From RGIG8748 sp045544515 (lineage in GTDB: Bacteria; Bacillota; Clostridia; UMGS1810), in assembly GCA_045544515.1 (NCBI GenBank), contig JAZPZD010000006.1, forward strand, positions 1 through 6,625: a stretch of DNA of 6,625 nt. Direction: 5' to 3'. Below, in pieces: positions 4,955-6,625 of this stretch. Under the pieces are notes generated by a model. The model saw nothing but the letters and a program-made list of their open reading frames with translations, made no database searches and had not been told where the DNA came from. Positions within the stretch are counted from its first letter, which is position 1. Every line of letters begins with the position of its first letter. A program made the position numbers and the translations under genes.

Positions 4955-5782
4955 TCAATCAATTATATTAACCGGTTGGAATCCAGCACGAACTTTATGC
5001 TCCTTAAATACTTTGCGAAGCTTTTGGGATACAATCAAAAACCGATTTGGATTTCTTCCATATGAGAACTCGTGTGAAAAATTGAAATCTTTTGCATTTT
5101 GCAAATTTTTACGAGAGTATTTTGCATTTGAAATTATCCAATACTGTTTATGTTCACAAACTTTATCTCGCCACTCACGAAACCACGTGCTTTCGTGCAT
5201 TGGTGGAAGTGTGTTATCCTTTTGTGGTTCAACGCAGAAATAATCATCCATTTTTCTGCCCTTGAAATCTTTTAACTGATGTTCAAAATTAAATCCTGTT
5301 AAGCCTCTTTCTTCAACCAAGCACTTTACAGATTTTGAAACTGTTATGAGGCTGTCAGTTAGTTGCAGTATTGGCTTGCTTTTAATAAGCTTACGGTCAA
5401 CCAACGCATCACCTACAAGTTGTCTCCCTGCATCGCATTTTGAACAGCAACTTGAAAATTTTGTATTATAGTCTTCTAAATGTACAGCTTCTAATTCCAT
5501 TGGTTCAGATAACCACATATAAAAATACTCACATTTTTCTTCTTCCTTGGTTGTATATACAGTTTTTTCTGAGACTTGACATGTCAAATTCGCTTTTTTT
5601 GCCAAATCTAAAACATATTTGTACTCATTTGAATCCTCAAATAACGGTATTTCAAAAAAACCTTTTTCGCAATATGGATAATCTTTTTTTAACTCGGCAG
5701 GAATAGAATGTTGTACATTTTCGTAAATATTTTTTCTTAATTCTCCATATGCGTTTACATGAACAATACGAATATCATACAT
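4955..5782 (-). CDS. Putative immunity protein for the adjacent Rhs toxin
   Basis: This 275-residue soluble protein has no signal peptide or membrane helix. It begins two bases after the stop of the Rhs toxin gene, the standard place for a cognate immunity gene. ATG 5782 is chosen over the in-frame TTG at 5797 because GGGGGG (5790-5795) is then well placed as a ribosome site, implying coupling to the toxin. A CxxC pair (Cys113/Cys116, with Cys112) sits mid-protein. Two similar segments are visible: 145-169 (SLITVSKSVKCLVEERGLTG...) and 247-271 (RFLIVSQKLRKVFKEHKVRA...). The 'VS..L..L...  .L.GF.F' pattern recalls polymorphic-toxin immunity families such as Imm11, Imm43 and the CxxCG family, but I cannot assign one. 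The immunity role rests mainly on position. Confidence 0.65.
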   Translation of the reverse strand: MYDIRIVHVNAYGELRKNIYENVQHSIPAELKKDYPYCEKGFFEIPLFEDSNEYKYVLDLAKKANLTCQVSEKTVYTTKEEEKCEYFYMWLSEPMELEAVHLEDYNTKFSSCCSKCDAGRQLVGDALVDRKLIKSKPILQLTDSLITVSKSVKCLVEERGLTGFNFEHQLKDFKGRKMDDYFCVEPQKDNTLPPMHESTWFREWRDKVCEHKQYWIISNAKYSRKNLQNAKDFNFSHEFSYGRNPNRFLIVSQKLRKVFKEHKVRAGFQPVNIID

Positions 5783-5784
5783 AA

Positions 5785-6625
5785 TTAATCCCCCCAACTT
5801 ATACCGGCCACACCTGAATCTTTCAGCATCTGCTTTAATGGCTCTATATAATCGTCCATACCAAGATCAGTATAAACTTTTTTTGTTGCATTCCATATTT
5901 CTTGTGGAGAATACTTCTTTTTATTAAATAGCGTTGAATACGGCAATTCATCTCGCATTGCATTAGTGATTTTTTTGTGTGTATCCTTATTAATTGCAAT
6001 ACTCAAAATATCATTAGATTTTATATCTAAAGTTTCCGCAAAGCGCTTTTCTATTAAATGATGAGCCTCTAATCCTGTTCCTTTTGAAAGTTTCTTCAAT
6101 GCTTTATAAGGTAACACGACAGTACCATCTTTAATTGCATCTGCCCTTTGGACTTTATTTAATACCTTTAATGCATCAACAACATCATCTGTTTTAGAAC
6201 CCGCTTTAACTACGTATTTGCCCGCCTTAGTTACATAGGAACCAGGAACAAACGGGACAACTACTGATGCAACATCCCACGCCAAGAATGCAGCATTAAT
6301 CAAACTTGGATTCGTAATAAAATCTTTTAAGCTCCATATAGCTCCAGCAATATCAATGATTGTTTCAGCAACCTCGCCTGTAGGATCAATATAATTTACA
6401 GGATTGTTGTTGGCATACACATACCAGTTTGCACCTGACCTAATTGGATCCTCACTAATAAACCTACCTATACTTGGATCATAATACCTATTTCGCAGGT
6501 AAATGAGTCCACTGCACAAATCCTGATACTCCCCTGCATAGCCGAATGGGTTGTGGATGTAGTTGTTATCTCCTGTGGCTACACCATATGCGGTGTATGT
6601 GTAGAGGTTGTCTGTTCCGCTTGGT
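5785..6625 (-). CDS. Rhs-family polymorphic toxin, C-terminal part, HNH/AHH-like nuclease
   Basis: The frame is open to the window edge (first full codon at 6624-6622), so the 279 residues seen are only the C-terminus of a large Rhs protein. Residues 1-83 are the conserved Rhs core end: FGYAGEYQD, SGLIYLRNRYYDPSIGRFIS at 38-57, then DPTG at 80-83, the usual junction where the variable toxin begins. Residues 84-150 form a hydrophobic pre-toxin region (DVASVVVPFVPGSYVTKAGK). The toxin domain (about 155-279) has EAHHLIEKRF at 186-195 and a distal His216 with Arg224, resembling AHH/HNH endonuclease-type toxins. Such proteins are exported and delivered to neighbouring cells. The exact nuclease family and target are inference. 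The TTG at 6519 is internal, not a start. Confidence 0.85.
   Translation of the reverse strand, partial: PSGTDNLYTYTAYGVATGDNNYIHNPFGYAGEYQDLCSGLIYLRNRYYDPSIGRFISEDPIRSGANWYVYANNNPVNYIDPTGEVAETIIDIAGAIWSLKDFITNPSLINAAFLAWDVASVVVPFVPGSYVTKAGKYVVKAGSKTDDVVDALKVLNKVQRADAIKDGTVVLPYKALKKLSKGTGLEAHHLIEKRFAETLDIKSNDILSIAINKDTHKKITNAMRDELPYSTLFNKKKYSPQEIWNATKKVYTDLGMDDYIEPLKQMLKDSGVAGISWGD

Noticed and set aside
6417..6519. TTG 6519 as the start of a separate small toxin gene
   Set aside because: The frame continues upstream to the window edge with Rhs core sequence (FGYAGEYQD), so the TTG is an internal leucine.
1..6625. CRISPR array, tRNA or rRNA gene
   Set aside because: I saw no regularly spaced identical repeats, no tRNA-like cloverleaf and no rRNA-like sequence on either strand.

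Overview
The window looks like low-GC DNA of an anaerobic, endospore-forming member of the Clostridia. SpoVT points to endosporulation, and the rubrerythrin points to anaerobic oxidative-stress defence. Shine-Dalgarno sites are strong (GGAGGTGAT) and TTG is used as a start codon. The exact genus cannot be told from the sequence.

Layout. Positions 1-221 hold no gene but contain two consecutive long imperfect palindromes. Positions 268-3142 are a run of plus-strand genes: yigZ (IMPACT/YigZ family), a class B penicillin-binding protein whose start overlaps the yigZ stop (ATGA), a rubrerythrin (rbr), and a 57-residue glycine-rich YtxH-like protein. Between the PBP and rbr lies a terminator-like hairpin whose 3' arm is the rbr Shine-Dalgarno and whose T-run enters the TTG start codon. 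Positions 3170-3355, between convergent operons, form a dense palindromic element: a potential three-way-junction RNA fold, then a bidirectional terminator inside a second long-range stem.

The rest is on the minus strand. spoVT (3376-3915) encodes the AbrB/GAF-type sporulation regulator. Next comes a cysteine-rich four-helix membrane protein of unknown function (4063-4467), with its own terminator at 4018-4053. Positions 4588-4950 are an insertion-sequence remnant with 22-bp near-perfect inverted repeats; it retains only the C-terminal part of what looks like an IS200/REP-associated-type transposase. Positions 4955-6625 are the 3' end of an Rhs polymorphic-toxin locus: the end of the Rhs core, a hydrophobic pre-toxin segment, a C-terminal AHH/HNH-like nuclease, and, two bases downstream, a 275-residue putative immunity protein.

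How the parts fit: the left half is housekeeping and stress/sporulation chromosome, with envelope synthesis, peroxide defence and spore regulation. The right half is accessory: a contact-dependent toxin-immunity module whose downstream edge abuts a decayed mobile element. The most novel-looking signals are the structured element at 3170-3355, the dual terminator/ribosome-site hairpin at 2312-2360, the nine-cysteine membrane protein and the toxin-immunity pair.
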